64,000 nt of DNA from Primula veris (GCA_963682055.1 OY821745.1:13027501-13091500), one strand, 5' to 3'. Counted from the first letter of the stretch, positions 23,602 to 36,215 are shown. The notes: a model not told the origin generated them from the letters alone. Translations and numbers: made by a program.

Positions 23602-25556
23602 TGTTTGAAATATACTAAAAGACATGCTTGCTTTTGGATTATATTTGACAATGTTTTGAATTGATCTATTTAATGAGAATAATATGAGCAATTTTTATTT
23701 ATCATTATTGTTTGAATGACTAAATAAGTGTCTATTATTCTATTTAGTAGATGGTCTAGTGTGTAGAGTACAACTTACATATGGAAGATTAGACTCTTGG
23801 TTCTAATAGAATATAAGTTATATGTTTACAACTTTAGATGGAAATGGACACACCATCAGTAGAGTTATAGTATGTGGTTTTAGTCGGTCTGTCTTGACTA
23901 TAGGAGACGGATAAATTTCAACTCCATTTACTAGTGCACTTTGTGTGTATTAAACATGACTGTTACGAAATAATCATTTGGTGACTGACTAGACATAATA
24001 ATTTATATCTCGTGGTCATGGTTATTGTTTATGCCCTTAATTCCTATATTTCTATTTAGACATGTATGGATGTATTTGTCATTTTGATTCATACATGGTG
24101 AGATTCGTCACGAGTCAATAAACTTAATGAGTTGGATGGCAGCATTATTCGTATCAGTGTTTATTTCGGGTAAACCCTGCCGGTGAATTTATAATCCGAC
24201 TCGACAAATAAATTAAGCGGATAGGCTTAGAGATAATACGTTTATTAAATAAGAAATCATTTTGTGATTTGATTTAATAAGTGAGTATCTGGTTAATCTT
24301 TACGTGGGAAGATAATGAACATGTTTGACAATTGGAATGGATTAGATATTCGGATTATGGTAGAGAGATCATTCATGATTTTTAGTGGAATAAATCATGA
24401 TTTAAATTGATTGTGTATATCTCGGGTTTTAAGGAGAAATGATAGCACGGAATCTTTTTAAGGAGCTCTATTCTAATTAGCCTACAAGTCCCAACCTTAG
24501 CCTACATATAGCACGCCATTTTTCTTGGCAGAATAAGTTTTTTAAATAACTATATTTTCGAGATTGCCTAGAAAGAGAAAGAGTCCACCCTCTTTCAAAG
24601 AGCAAGGTGCTAGGTCAGGAATAAGGTAGAAGAGTTGAGGTGAATACGTTCCATCACAGCCGCCATCTATTCCCTTATGTTATTCGGTATGATCTAAACC
24701 TATACGGTAAAATAGGATTTACTTTAATAATATACGTACATACTAAACCTAGAATCTGAACACGTTTTTTTCGCTGTGCAAACTGATATACATCAAGTGT
24801 GTGTGATTCAGCCTTCGTTAATACTTTCGATCACATCGATAGTTAGTCTTGAACAAAGTTTATATTAGACTTGTTGATTGTATGACTTTTGTACTACTTC
24901 AAGTATATATTACTTGATTGGATCGTGTGATATGTCAACTCATTGTTAGAGACATTTCCGAGTAACTATGCCCTTTAAGAAAGAGGAGATCTGTGGGTAA
25001 ATTTGTCCCAAAGGAATACTGGTTTTAGCGGATACCTCTGCCCCTAAGTAATAGTCTTGTATTAGATAGTTGTGCCATAAGGAGGAGTGTGTGTAAAGTA
25101 AACGACCCTTAAGAAATTATTTGAAAGTAATTTAAAATCTCAAGGACTAGTTTCGATTTAGCGACATGACGTAGTCTCATCTTGAGGCGAACCTGGATGA
25201 ATGCTCGCGTAAAGTACTTTCTTTTCTTATACTTTACTAACAAGTCTTATTATATTATATATCTATATCTATAAGACTTGATTTAAAACTGCATATTCAC
25301 TTAGAGCTTATCACATCTGAAACAAACGTATAGATGTGTGTTGATAGCTGCATAGTGCGAAGCGAACGAATTTAATTAACCTTGAGTTAAAATATATCCA
25401 TTCGTCGATAGCTAGATAAATGAGTGTGCATCTATCGTCAACTCTTGTATTTAATGAAGTAGATTGGTGTTGTGAACGTGTGGCTGTAATTGTGATTATT
25501 TGAGCGTTACAACTAATAGTTATTATATATTTATATGTATAATATATTTTTCGCTG
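23602..25556 (+). repeat. Probable 3' LTR of the 20.4-23.6 kb Copia remnant
   Basis: A purine tract AGTGGGAGAT (23591-23600) follows the RNase H end, and TGTTTGAAATATAC at 23602 is a typical LTR start after such a tract. The following ~2 kb has no coding content. The right end is uncertain: sequence near 25550 (TTTCGCTGCA) resembles an LTR end, but there is no second LTR in the window for comparison. Confidence 0.5.
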
Positions 25557-25559
25557 CAA

Positions 25560-27275
25560 AGTATTTTATTAATAATCTCTTTCATATACAAACTATCCAA
25601 GACGATGTCGTAATAAACTGTCCAATACTTGTTTTTTTAGACTTCTTTCCACAATAATTGTGATGGAGAAAATACCAATTCAAATTTGATGGATAAAAAA
25701 AGGTGTAACTAAATGGACCCGTATTATAATTTTCCTATTTTCATCCATTAAATAATATTTAAATACTTGAAAAGTCTGAATATTTTTTTAAAATTAGTCA
25801 AACATATCCCTCTCCTCTCTAAGTTTGCCATAAGTCCTATATATTACATATTTGTCACTTGTAACCAATACAATATGATTAGACTCTTAGTATACACCGC
25901 TCATCATTACAGTTCGAATATCAAACACATCTAAAATAGGGATATCTTATAATTAGGGGTAATTAAAATATATGACCAATTTTTTTCATATCTGTCCCAA
26001 ACATAAAAATATTTAAATGGTGCACCTCAAAAAATTTCCTTTAAAAGTTTAAAAGACCGATCATGAACATTCAGATCATCCCAAAATTGCTTCGGCATCT
26101 TAAATCTCTTTTATATTTCTCTAATGATATCTCATCGACATTAAGTGGCTAGATTAGCGCATAATCAATTAATTTCATTTAAGTAGTAATTAAAAATCAA
26201 TCTTTTTACATAATTGGTTCCGGTTCTTTAGTAACCGTATGGGTTTTTTGCTGTTTTCCAGTGAATTCACCGTCTCCATCAACCTCCCACGTCGGAGATG
26301 ATGGCGATTAATATTTATTGATCGTTTTCGAAAAGGAGAGATAGAGAGTTTTAGATGTATTCTTATGGGTATCCGGTTGCCAGAGGCAGAAGCCTCCGGA
26401 GATGGAGGTTGTCGTAGCTGGTTTAGTCGGAGATGTGATGGAGTCGTTGGAGATTGTGGTGGTGGATGTTGTTTGTATGTTTTTGAGGGAGAGAAGGCGA
26501 TTTGGTTTTTTTTTTTTTTTTAAAGTAACACCTCTTTGAAAGAAACATTAAAAATGTGACTAATTTTAAAGACCTACTAAAAAGTGACACCTCATAATAA
26601 TTTTTTCTAATTTAAAATAGAAAAAACGGAAGTGAAGTACATTCACGTATGGCATTAACTTTGCAAGTTAACAAAACCATTAACTATTTAGGTAGGTAGG
26701 TTGGTGAAAATAAAGTATACTATATAATACTACTAGTAGCAGTAGTAATAACGAGTAACAGGACAAGGTGTGATCCGATTTCTGTTCTCCTTTTCTTGCA
26801 ACTCTATATTCATAATTAAAACTCAAAAAACAACACATTTTTAACAAAACTAGCCAAACAGGCAAGCAGAGACCCAAACAAGGCATATAAGTATCCGTAA
26901 GTAATTAGTTTATCATGATTGAAATCGCATGCATAAAGGACTTATGTTGAAGAGTAAGTTTTCTCTTAAGAGAAGAAAGCATAAGATTTTTTTTGGAGGG
27001 TAAACATGTACTTATAATAAAGCCTACATTTATTATATGAAATTCTTTTCCTCATCAATACTTTTTGACATCTCTTTGAATTTTTTTTTCATATGAGCAT
27101 TTTCGGTTTGGTATACAAAGACGGTATATTCATTATTATAAATAAATGTGGGTTTTTCCGTCAAGTATATAAAAAAAACTCGTATAAAGATTGTATATTT
27201 GAAGTTCACGAAACCATGATGATACAGAGAATTTCAAGCTTTATATTATGTTTAAACAACAATGCCATTAAAACA
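25560..27275. other. Intergenic; one GC-richer block at 26225-26510
   Basis: Mostly AT-rich. Positions 26225-26510 are notably richer in G and C, with CCGG, GGAG and GTCGGAG words, and end in a T17 run. On the - strand this block is CT-rich like a plant leader or coding start, but no conserved protein is recognisable. It may be a captured or decayed gene fragment. Confidence 0.3.
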
Positions 27276-27530
27276 TACTCCATCTGTTCCCAAATTATTG
27301 TGTTGCTTTGATAATCACCCATATTAAGGGGACAAAATAATGACATAACTTTTTCATGTTTCAACCAATATTTATCTTTATAAAACAAACATTTACTTAT
27401 AAAATATGTTTGGATTATGAGTATATGTGTAATTGTAAAAGATTAGACTTACTAATTATAGAAAGTGGACAATAATTTGGAAACATCCTAAAATAAAATA
27501 ATGCACCATTAAAAGGGAACAGATGGAGTA
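27276..27530. mobile_element. Stowaway-type MITE (Tc1/mariner), 255 bp
   Basis: TACTCCATCTGTTCCC at the left is perfectly inverted at the right (GGGAACAGATGGAGTA ending 27530), giving a 16-bp terminal repeat including the TA target. The CTCC-TCTGTTCCCAAAT-type terminus is characteristic of plant Stowaway MITEs. There is no coding capacity. Confidence 0.92.
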
Positions 27531-28140
27531 TAAAGCAATTTGTGTTTTTACTCTAATAATTAAAAAAAGTCAATGCCATCATCATATCGCCCTAAGTAAA
27601 AGGTGTAATTTTTTTGTGGACTTTCGGAAATTTGTTAACATCAACCCATGGTATTTTGATGGGTTCTCTTTGTTTCAATGTAAAATTGGTGTAAAGTAAA
27701 CATTTACGGGTAAAATTAATTGTTCGGATGTTTGGTTACATGTAAAATACTTTTTTCAGGAAATCTTTCTCAAATTTAGTGCAAAACAGGGGGAAATGAT
27801 TGCTCTAAAAAAAAAGATGGAAACGATTTCCTTACTTCATGTCAAAAGAAAAATAATCAAAAAAGGTAATAGATATGGTTCTTCAATTTATATTTCATTT
27901 CCTTATACAATAAAGAAAAGATATGTAATTAAGGAAAACATGATTTTTAATAATTCAGTAAATTCAATTAGTATAACATGTTCCATACTAACTAACAAAA
28001 TACATTAAACTTACATATCATTTTCTCTCAAATGTAGTCATAGTAACGAAGGTGAGGATCTTATATACATTCTCTTGTCTTGTGTATATTTTTTGTAAAT
28101 AAAATACATTGTTGACGGTTTACCTTTGATTCTCCTGATA

Positions 28141-28191
<51 letters not shown>

Positions 28192-28634
28192 TACGTATGT
28201 TGCACTTGATCAATATTTGAGACTTTGATTTTTTTGATGTTTTTCATTTAAAACTTTCACCAATTTATTTATTTTTATGAATTTGACGTTTTTTGATGTT
28301 TTTCATTGAAAATATTATGTTTAGTTTTGAATTATATCTATTTGTTTATGCATTGACTTTGTCGAAATTTGAAGAACTAACAAAATTTTGGATTTTAATG
28401 GAATTTTTCGTAGAAAATTTTTAATGCACCAAACACCTGTAAATGAAATGCAAACAAAAGTTTTCACAGTAAAAATTTTCTAAGAAAATATTTTCCCCAG
28501 AAAACATTTTACTATGAAACAAACGGAGTCTTAGTTTTTGTTCTTTCTTTACTTAAGTGCAAATCAGATATGAAAAGAATGATAAATAAGTCTTGATCTC
28601 ACTCTCGATCTTTTCTCTCTCTATATATATATAT
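27531..28634. other. AT-rich intergenic sequence with (TA)n
   Basis: A perfect TA dinucleotide run covers 28142-28186. No gene is seen. A short ORF near 27796-28008 shows no conserved features. Confidence 0.45.
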
Positions 28635-29819
28635 ACTAGTAAATAGAGGCAATGTTGTAAAAGTCGCAAGTCGCTGACTAATCGGCGAGGTCCGAATGGA
28701 TTTTTTTCTGACTAATCGGATTAGTCAGTGATTAGTCATTTTGGACTAAAAGTGTCATTTTTTAAAATTTGGGGGTTATTTTGTAATATTTTGAAACTTT
28801 GTATGTAACATATACAGAAACAGTGGACAATTCTATATTTTCTCAAGTTACAAGGACTAATTTTAAATACATCAAAGTTGCCAGATAAAGCAGTACACGT
28901 GTATTGTCTCTCGCTTTCTTATTTGTCTTCTTTCCCGTCTCTCTCTCTTATGTATCTTTCTCAGAACATACAAGAAATTGGTATTTTCAAACCCTTAAAA
29001 ATGGGGTGTTTGTGTTTTTGAAGTAGAGAGAAAGGGAGTCTAAGAGACTCACAGTAAAGAAAGACATGGAGAATAGATATAGAGAGAGAGGCACAACATG
29101 TTAAGTTTTTTTTTTAATTAAAATCCCTAATCACTGTCAATCGACGTTGACTGCGATTAATCGAATATTGCACTGATTAATCGATGTTGACTACGATTAG
29201 TCCGACGTTGACCGAAATTAGTCGCGTTGACTTTTTCCCGACTTAATTGCAGCGACTAGGGTTAGTCGAGTCGGTCTGAGTCCGACTTCCGACTAATCGG
29301 CGATTAGTCGCTGACTATTGCACCTTTTAGAACAGAGACTAGAGGCACACTACATGTGCCCTACCCAGTGGGGTGTTTTTTTTAAAAAAAGTTTAAAACT
29401 ATTTTCGAAATTTCACAAAAGTGATAGGGGTATTATGCGGGTAACTATTAAAAAGTTTCAATTTTTATTTTAAAAAGTGGCTTGACTTTTGTAGTCTCAC
29501 AAGTATATATATATATATATATATCGTTCTATTATAATAAGTCAACCCAAATCAAATGAGTCTGTCCAATTTAGACACATTTTTTTTAAAAATACACTTA
29601 CACATTTATATTAATTATAATAATACCATACTCGCATAAAAATATAAAAAGTAAAAACTAATAAAACTATTTATCACTCTTTAATAATTAAACATTTTTT
29701 TAAATTTTAAACTATATTTTTTTTTGTATTATTCACATATTTATATCATAACTATACATATTTTATATATTTTTATTGCATAACGTGCCGCACACGCAAC
29801 ACGTGGAGCTCGATTACTA

Positions 29820-29821
<2 letters not shown>
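28635..29821. repeat. Unclassified repeat with ACTAGT termini, interrupted
   Basis: It begins ACTAGTAAATAGAGG (28635) and ends CTCGATTACTAGT (29821), so the ends are inverted over about ten bases. A related sequence starts at 63859. Its interior is A/T-rich and contains a 688-bp element inserted within the first 20 bases. It may be a Helitron-like or TIR element; neither is proven. (TA)n tracts sit at its outer edges. Confidence 0.5.
28652..29339. mobile_element. Nested TIR element with TAGAGGCA target duplication
   Basis: Flanked by an exact 8-bp repeat TAGAGGCA (28644-28651 and 29340-29347), as expected of hAT insertions. The ends are inverted: TTGTAAAAGTCGCAAGTCGC at the left resembles the reverse complement of the right end (CTGACTATTGCACCTTTTAG region). 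The interior has many GACTAATCG and CGATTAGTCG words near both ends, extending the inverted repeat. Non-coding. The copy at 63859 has the uninterrupted target sequence, which supports the insertion. Confidence 0.8.
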
Positions 29822-29875
<54 letters not shown>

Positions 29876-30205
29876 ACCACAAAAAATACCCAAATGAACA
29901 CTTATGCAAAAATGATTTAAATCAATATTTGATTAATGCAAATCTCAATGATTTCACGACGGCAAGATAAATATGTGTTTTGTTTTTTTTCCCGAAATAT
30001 ATAATTGCATGTATTGAATTTTTTTTAATTTTATCTTAATTTTCATTAATCAAATCATGATTTGGAGCTTTTTGTATAAAAATGTTAAAAATTGCATTCA
30101 AGTTGATGTCTACATATATATATATATATATATATACCAAATGTGTGTATTAGTTCTTTCATGGAATCTTTTCAGTTTTAATTAACTTTAAAAGGGAAAA
30201 TTTAT
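29822..30205. repeat. TA microsatellite and AT-rich spacer
   Basis: TA repeat spans 29821-29872, and another (TA)n lies near 30115-30134. No gene is seen. Confidence 0.7.
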
Positions 30206-30213
30206 GATGGGTA

Positions 30214-30605
30214 GTAGGAGCGGACCAGAGGATGGTTGGAAGTGTCTACGACCACCCGGGAGATTTTTAATATTTTTTCTAATTTATTATTATTATTTTT
30301 ATACTTGTAATTTCAACTTTTATGAGATATATACATTAATGTTCCATCTTTGTTAATAAAAGAGTTGATTGTGTAGTTGTAACATAGCGACTTAAGTAAG
30401 TGGAAAGTTTAGATTTCGAGTCATGTAACCTTAGTTTCTAGATTTATATTTTTCCTAAACAAGATTACAGATATGCAAATTTTAGAAGAGGGAAAATAGG
30501 TAGGCTAGTTTTATTTTTTTAGTATTAGACTCATTTATATTATCTCACGTTCAACATATTTTTACACCACACGAACCCGAAAAAATTTATCTTGATTCTG
30601 TCCCT
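30214..30605. mobile_element. hAT-type MITE, 392 bp
   Basis: An exact 8-bp target duplication GATGGGTA lies at 30206-30213 and 30606-30613. The ends are AGGAGCGGACC and the imperfect inverse GATTCTGTCCCT, like the plant AGGGGCGGAC family. A diverged relative is at 50562-51014. The shared interior includes a TATACATTRATG-type block. Confidence 0.88.
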
Positions 30606-30613
30606 GATGGGTA

Positions 30614-32330
30614 TATAATATAGTTAGTCTTCTTCCTATCGGTATTTGAAATTCAGGACTGCAACTCTTGGGATGATTATCTGGTGTGTGTGACTACAAG
30701 ACAAATAACGATGTAATAAGGCGTCAATAAATCATGCAAAAGAAACATTTCTTAAAGAAATATATTCAAGTCATTTTTTTATCCATTTAAGATTCAAATC
30801 CCTTGTTGAGGAGGTCTCTGTGTCATACAAACTGATAAGTGAAATATTGAGTAGATGTTGTACAACTCAAAACTATTAATAATGTTGAAGTTTTGGCCAG
30901 TACAAAAGTTGTTACTTAAAGTGCATTAGTTTTCTGTTGAAACTGTGATGAAATAATAAGGCATTAAGGTCATGATTATGGTAAGTTAGTTGGAGTGCAC
31001 ACTCATGATAGTAACATATAATTGTTTTTGCCAATTCTTGTGCATATAAGCATTGAGATGGTAGTTATGGTTTTATAATTATATTGGGGGAGGGGGATAA
31101 CGACAGAGAGATAGGAGTGGGTAGTAGTAGGGTTTCTAGAAGGCTTTTGGGAGGATGAAAAATAAAAATAAAAATAAAAATGGGAAGCTGTTAATACTAA
31201 CACGAGAAGGAAAAATAAAATAAAAAGAGTGTGGTTGTGGATATTTGTAGGTTTTGGTTCACCTTCCACTTCTTATTTTTGTTCGCTATCATTGTAGGGT
31301 TGGGGATTGATAGTTCATCCACATTTTCCCCGCAAAGATGATCACATGCGTATAAACTAGAAAGCCAAATATATTTTCCTGGATAAATTACACAAATGGT
31401 TATCTTACACCGCAATAAATAAGAAAATTATATACCAAAATTTAGAAACAAAACCCAAATCGATCTATAAATATACTGAAATTACACGGATGACCCCTGT
31501 AGTATATTACATGTATAAAAACAGTATATATGTGTTATAAAAATGTAATATTCGGTCAAGATTCACCCACATTCATAAATTATATTTATTAAACTCAAGT
31601 GAATAAAAAATGCATGTTAATTGAATAAATTGATATGTTTCCATATAAATTTAACCTCTTTGCATGTTAAAATTACCATATATATAATTGATTGGTAATT
31701 AAAAATATATTGTTTATTTGCATGTTAAAACTAACATGTATAGAATTACTTATATGACAATAAACTGTAGATAATTAATTGATATATCTTGTTAGAGTAA
31801 TCAACATATATTTTGATATTACCATATATATAAATCTCACATATGGCAATCGTATATTAAATTATGGGATTTAATCTAATTGATTTGATTTGATTTGGTA
31901 TGATATAATTTTTGTAATTGATAATCTTGAATTGATTTACTTTATCACTAAATCAACTGCATAATTAGATATATATCCTGAATATCTTTTATATTGCCTT
32001 GTATATATATGTGGTTATCTAAAATAGATATATCTATTATTTATTGCTATGAAGGGTAGAAATGCGAAATCGTATATATTCACATTTAAGTTGAAAAAAT
32101 TATGAATTTTCCCCAAATAGGCTCACCTATTTGGATATGATGTGTAGGAAAGATATAAGCGGATAGTTTCTATCCTAATGAGGTCGGGTTTTAAGTGGCA
32201 TTTGTGCCCTCCACCCTCACCGTATTTCCTGGTCGTGTCCACGTAGAGCTACCGAAAAGGGTTGACTAAATAATAATTTCTCCGAGTGTGTTTATATAGT
32301 GATGTTTCGCCGAATTGGTGTCTCAGTATC
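30614..32330. other. Intergenic, no gene recognised
   Basis: AT-rich. A minus-strand ORF at 31269-31003 has a hydrophobic stretch, but its composition comes from A/T-rich repeats and it shows no family motif. The last 250 bp may belong to the old Copia element into which the Sirevirus-like element inserted. GACAT (32331-32335) is the left target duplication of that element. Confidence 0.4.
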
Positions 32331-32335
32331 GACAT

Positions 32336-33566
32336 TGAAATTTCTATCCGTTGTTCTAGTTGCAGTTTTGCAGTAAGGTTCCAAGTGAGGTTGCAACCGC
32401 AGTTGCAACCAAGTGTATTAATGGACAGAACTGTGTAAAGCTAAATGTACTTGAAATAAATCACACGCACATTTAACAACGGAGTTCACCTAACTAGGCT
32501 ACGTCTCCGGGGCACTTACCCAGATTATGATATTATAAAAAGCTTACAATATAGGATTCAAGTCTTAATGAAAAACTCTCAGACTCCCTCTAGGTTTTTC
32601 TGCCTATCTCTATATTGCTCCTACTTTTATAACTATCAATTATAAATCAATGGCATCCCACCATTGTTTTCTTTTGAAAGCTCTTTGTGTATTCTCTCTA
32701 GAATGAGTTCTTTAAAATTTAGAACACACACTTTTTACAAGCTAAGTTATCAACTATATATTCAAGTAAAAACAATCTTCTTGCTTGAAGATCTTGATGA
32801 TTGCTTTTGACTCTTTTTGATTGGCTTGAATCTCTCCATATATCATGAGACTGTCCAACGTGAGATTGACTCCAATCTTCTAAAGATAGAACCTGTTGAT
32901 AATAGTTTGGAAATAAGAGTTAGTCTTTTCCTTTAATAAGGAAACATACAAGACAATATCTTTTACAGATAATATCTTTGAAACTACATATGAAATATTA
33001 ACTCCATATTTTTTTCAATGTTAAAACGAATCATACTGATTTTGATAAGAAACAAAGATCGAAACATGTAATAAGGATTTGTATAATAATAGAGATATAG
33101 TATTTTCCTATGTAAAGGAAACACATCTTTATAAACTAATCTCCTTATATCTATTTAGGAAACATCTTCCTTATTACTTTTGATATTCTCAATAATCATA
33201 AACTTAACCTTTAAGAGCATATGAGAATATAACCTGCATACTTTAAAACAAATAATTACCATTAAAGAATAGTTATGCAGATTAATAGAACAAGACAGAA
33301 TTCTGCAGAACAGCAGGTTGGAACTGTGGTTGCAACTGAGGTTGCAACATTTACTTGAAACCATACACGCTGTCTTAGCAGGTTGTAACTGTGGTTGCAA
33401 CATTGCTTGAAACCTGTCAACACTTGTCTCAGTAGGTTGTAACTGAGGTTGCAACATTACTTGAAACCTAACAACACTGTCTTAGTTCTTAAACAAACAG
33501 TTAGGATTATTAAGTAAAAACCAATAGACAACAAATAGTATTTAGACCAAAAATCTGGTCCTAACA
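32336..33566 (-). repeat. 3' LTR of the Sirevirus-like element
   Basis: It starts TGTTAGGACCAG and ends GAAATTTCA on the - strand. It contains clusters of a 12-bp GGTTGCAACTGA-type motif at 32377-32412, 33316-33350, 33381-33404 and 33435-33459 (+ coordinates). Confidence 0.95.
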
Positions 33567-33582
33567 ATCTCCCCCTTTGTCA
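33567..33582 (-). other. Polypurine tract of the Sirevirus-like element
   Basis: The - strand reads AAAGGGGGAGATT directly before the 3' LTR. A second, similar tract (AATAGGGGGAGATGA) lies at about 33929-33943, between the extra ORF and this one. Repeated tracts have been described for Sireviruses. Confidence 0.8.
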
Positions 33583-33960
33583 TTGGTTTTGACAAATCAA
33601 TTAAGTTTATAAATCATCACAACCACCTGCAAATTCAATTTCAGCACAGTCTTACAATGTATATACATCTGTTTAAGCTCCCTCTGTAAGTTAGAATTCC
33701 AAGCATCAAATAAGCACAAAATATATCCATTCAAAGATTTTCAGAACAAATTCAATTCTAAAGACAGGCATACTTCAAAATGGAAATTGTAGAAATTTTT
33801 AAGGCCAAAACATAGCACAACAAGGTCTTAGTACAACAATTGTAATTGAAATTTAAAAACAGCAACATAAAGTCTTGAAATTGAAGTTGAAGCTTAAAAA
33901 CAAAAACACATTAACTTTAAACTTTGTTCATCTCCCCCTATTTGTCAGAAGCTAGACAAA

Positions 33961-35241
33961 CTAGTCACGAGGAATGTCTGACTGAGGTGGTCTTTCCCTT
34001 AGAGGTGTGTCTCTGACTACCTGTTCATCTTCTTCCTCACTGCTTATGGAGAGGCCATCATCACTGTGAGTAGCATCACTATCACCATCATCCTCACTCT
34101 CTATGAGATTCACCAGTAGCTTCTTGATTTGATAATCATCAGCATCCAGCTCAGCTCTTCTTTCTTGATTGTAGGTCAACTTTTGTTGTAGATACCATCT
34201 CACACCTTTCTTCTTTTCTGAAGGAGCACTAGTGGTCTCCTTTTCCTTTCCCTTTTCTCCAGAAATATCATTGACATGCCCTTCTTTTAGCAGTTTTGCA
34301 GAAATATACAGGGCAGAGGGACAATCTGTGATTGGTTCAGTGGAGATTCTAATTGGTTTATTTTCAGACAAAGCTGAGACTTGGGTTAGAATGACTGCAG
34401 TGATTAAGCAAGGAAAGGGTAGCAGAATGGATGGTGAATTAGAATCATTGAAATCCCTAATAAGATTAAAAACATGATTACCAAAGTTAATTGGCAAAGA
34501 AGACATAATTTTATAGAGGAAAATGGCCATTTCTTTGTTGACTTTGGATGGTTGTTTGGTAGGGGTCCAGTTAAACCTAGCAATTTTGTGTAGCACATCA
34601 GCACACAATGTGAGAGAGGATGTTTTGATGGAAGTACCATAAAATCTGTTGTTCTTTCCAGTGAGAACCAGAGCAATGACTTCCATGTCATAATCAACAT
34701 TTTCCACAGAAGGATTGGGTGCATTCAGGAATTCATTTATTAACTTAGGAGTAAAATCCAAAGTAACACCCCTCAAAAAGACTCTTCCATACGCAGGATT
34801 ACCCTCATCAAAGACACTACTACTCAAATTAGCATAAAACTCTTTAACAACACCAGGATAATAAGAGTTAGGATAGCAAATAGTTCTATCTAAGCCAATA
34901 GCAGACAGCAATTTTTCAACATGAACCTGTATATATGGATAACTGACCAAATTAAGCTTTCGTTCACAGTGAATTTCCCTGCTAGCAAAGGCCCTAAACC
35001 TCCTATACATTTTCCTACTCCAGAACCTAGGATCAACCTCATTAAACTTAGGAGTATAAGTAAAACCAACATAAACATGATCATCAGCTAGATTTCTCCT
35101 AGCACGCTTTTTAGCCCTATGTTTCTTAGAAGAAGAGGACTCACTTACCTTTGCTGTAGAGCTAGGACTTGTTTGGGATTTAGACAAGAAGTCCCTAAGA
35201 GTACAATCATCATCAATGTTGAGGTTTGGGTTTGTAGACAT
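33961..35241 (-). CDS. Extra ORF in env-like position, plant transposon-protein-like
   Basis: An uninterrupted 426-residue ORF between the end of RNase H and the purine tracts, where some Sireviruses carry an env-like gene. ATG 35241 begins MSTNPNLNIDDD. A Ser-rich N-terminus is followed by a strongly basic KKHRAKKRARR (39-49), a plausible nuclear localisation signal. A central folded region (about 60-300) includes VVKEFYANLSSSVFDEG and GRVFLRGVTLDFTPKLINEFL, resembling the putative plant transposon protein domain of many retroelement ORFs. The C-terminus is Glu, Asp and Ser rich. I see no signal peptide, membrane anchor or glycoprotein-like feature, so a true envelope role is not supported. 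It is intact although gag and pol are damaged. Its function is unknown. The family assignment is from recall of pattern, not a search. Confidence 0.75.
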   Translation of the reverse strand: MSTNPNLNIDDDCTLRDFLSKSQTSPSSTAKVSESSSSKKHRAKKRARRNLADDHVYVGFTYTPKFNEVDPRFWSRKMYRRFRAFASREIHCERKLNLVSYPYIQVHVEKLLSAIGLDRTICYPNSYYPGVVKEFYANLSSSVFDEGNPAYGRVFLRGVTLDFTPKLINEFLNAPNPSVENVDYDMEVIALVLTGKNNRFYGTSIKTSSLTLCADVLHKIARFNWTPTKQPSKVNKEMAIFLYKIMSSLPINFGNHVFNLIRDFNDSNSPSILLPFPCLITAVILTQVSALSENKPIRISTEPITDCPSALYISAKLLKEGHVNDISGEKGKEKETTSAPSEKKKGVRWYLQQKLTYNQERRAELDADDYQIKKLLVNLIESEDDGDSDATHSDDGLSISSEEEDEQVVRDTPLRERPPQSDIPRD

Positions 35242-36215
35242 GGTTTCAACTAGGGTTGCAACCGGACTTGGAACTATGCAGTGGTTTTCTGAGAACTTAG
35301 GTTTTGGTTTAATAGAAAGAGAGAGAGAGAGAGTAATTGTGATTATTGTGATTGATTTTGGATATTAAAAAGAGTTTAGTATAAATAGCAATTAAGCCCA
35401 AATCTTTTTGTAATTGGAAAAAGATACACTCAAATCAAATGTGAAACAGATTTTGCTAAAAATATGGAAATCTCTTATTAACAGAAATTTGAAATTTAAA
35501 TCACACTTAAATCACGCAGGAAACAGTTGTCAATTAGATAAATCCAGTAAATAGTAAAGATAAACATTCCTTGTAAACAGATTTATCCAAAATCTGAATA
35601 TTAAGAAGTTGAAGTTCTTAAGGAAATTGGACTTGTTTCAAAAGAAGATAGCAATACAGCAAGATATTTAAACAAAAAAAAATATATCTAGCAATTTACT
35701 CCAGAAGATAAGTTTATCATTGAATAACTTTAATAGAAATTAGATTTCAAGAGCTTAAGCTGAGCAAATTCATTTTCATATCTACACAAAAATTAGTTTG
35801 ATGCTCTCAGCAAGGAAAGAGTATAAGTGATGTCAAAAATAACAAGACTTTGTCTTGACGTTTTCACAATTATGTGATTCATAGATGGTACAACAACCTT
35901 TGGACAATCACTGATTTTTTTCAGTATTATGAGTATGTGGTTTCAACTGATGTTGCAACTGAGCATGCAACCAGTATTACGAGCATGTGGTTTCAACTGA
36001 GGTTGTAACTGAACTTGCAACCACTATATAAAATGTGCAATTTGTGCTTGCAACTCTATTACCAGAGAGGTTTTAAGACAAGTTACCTCACATCTATTTT
36101 TGAGACACCAAAAAGCGGCTTTTTCAAAATAAATACTTCAAAGCTCAATCAAGACTTACCTGTAGAAATAACAAGTATTAAAGGTACTCAAAATAGACAT
36201 ACATAGCAAGAGTAT
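35242..36215 (-). other. Spacer between pol and the extra ORF
   Basis: Non-coding part of the Sirevirus-like element. It contains 12-bp-motif clusters at 35242-35273 and 35939-36022. The latter consists of two ~50-bp tandem units that both begin CAGTATTAYGAG. An AG-rich run (GA)n lies near 35320. Confidence 0.7.

Noticed and set aside
28142..28186. Possible CRISPR-like or other regular repeat array
   Set aside because: It is a plain TA microsatellite with no spacers.
31003..31269. Minus-strand ORF with hydrophobic N-terminal region, possible small secreted peptide
   Set aside because: Composition follows A/T-rich simple sequence (AAATAAAAATAAAA), there is no recognisable mature-peptide motif, and the frame shows no other support.
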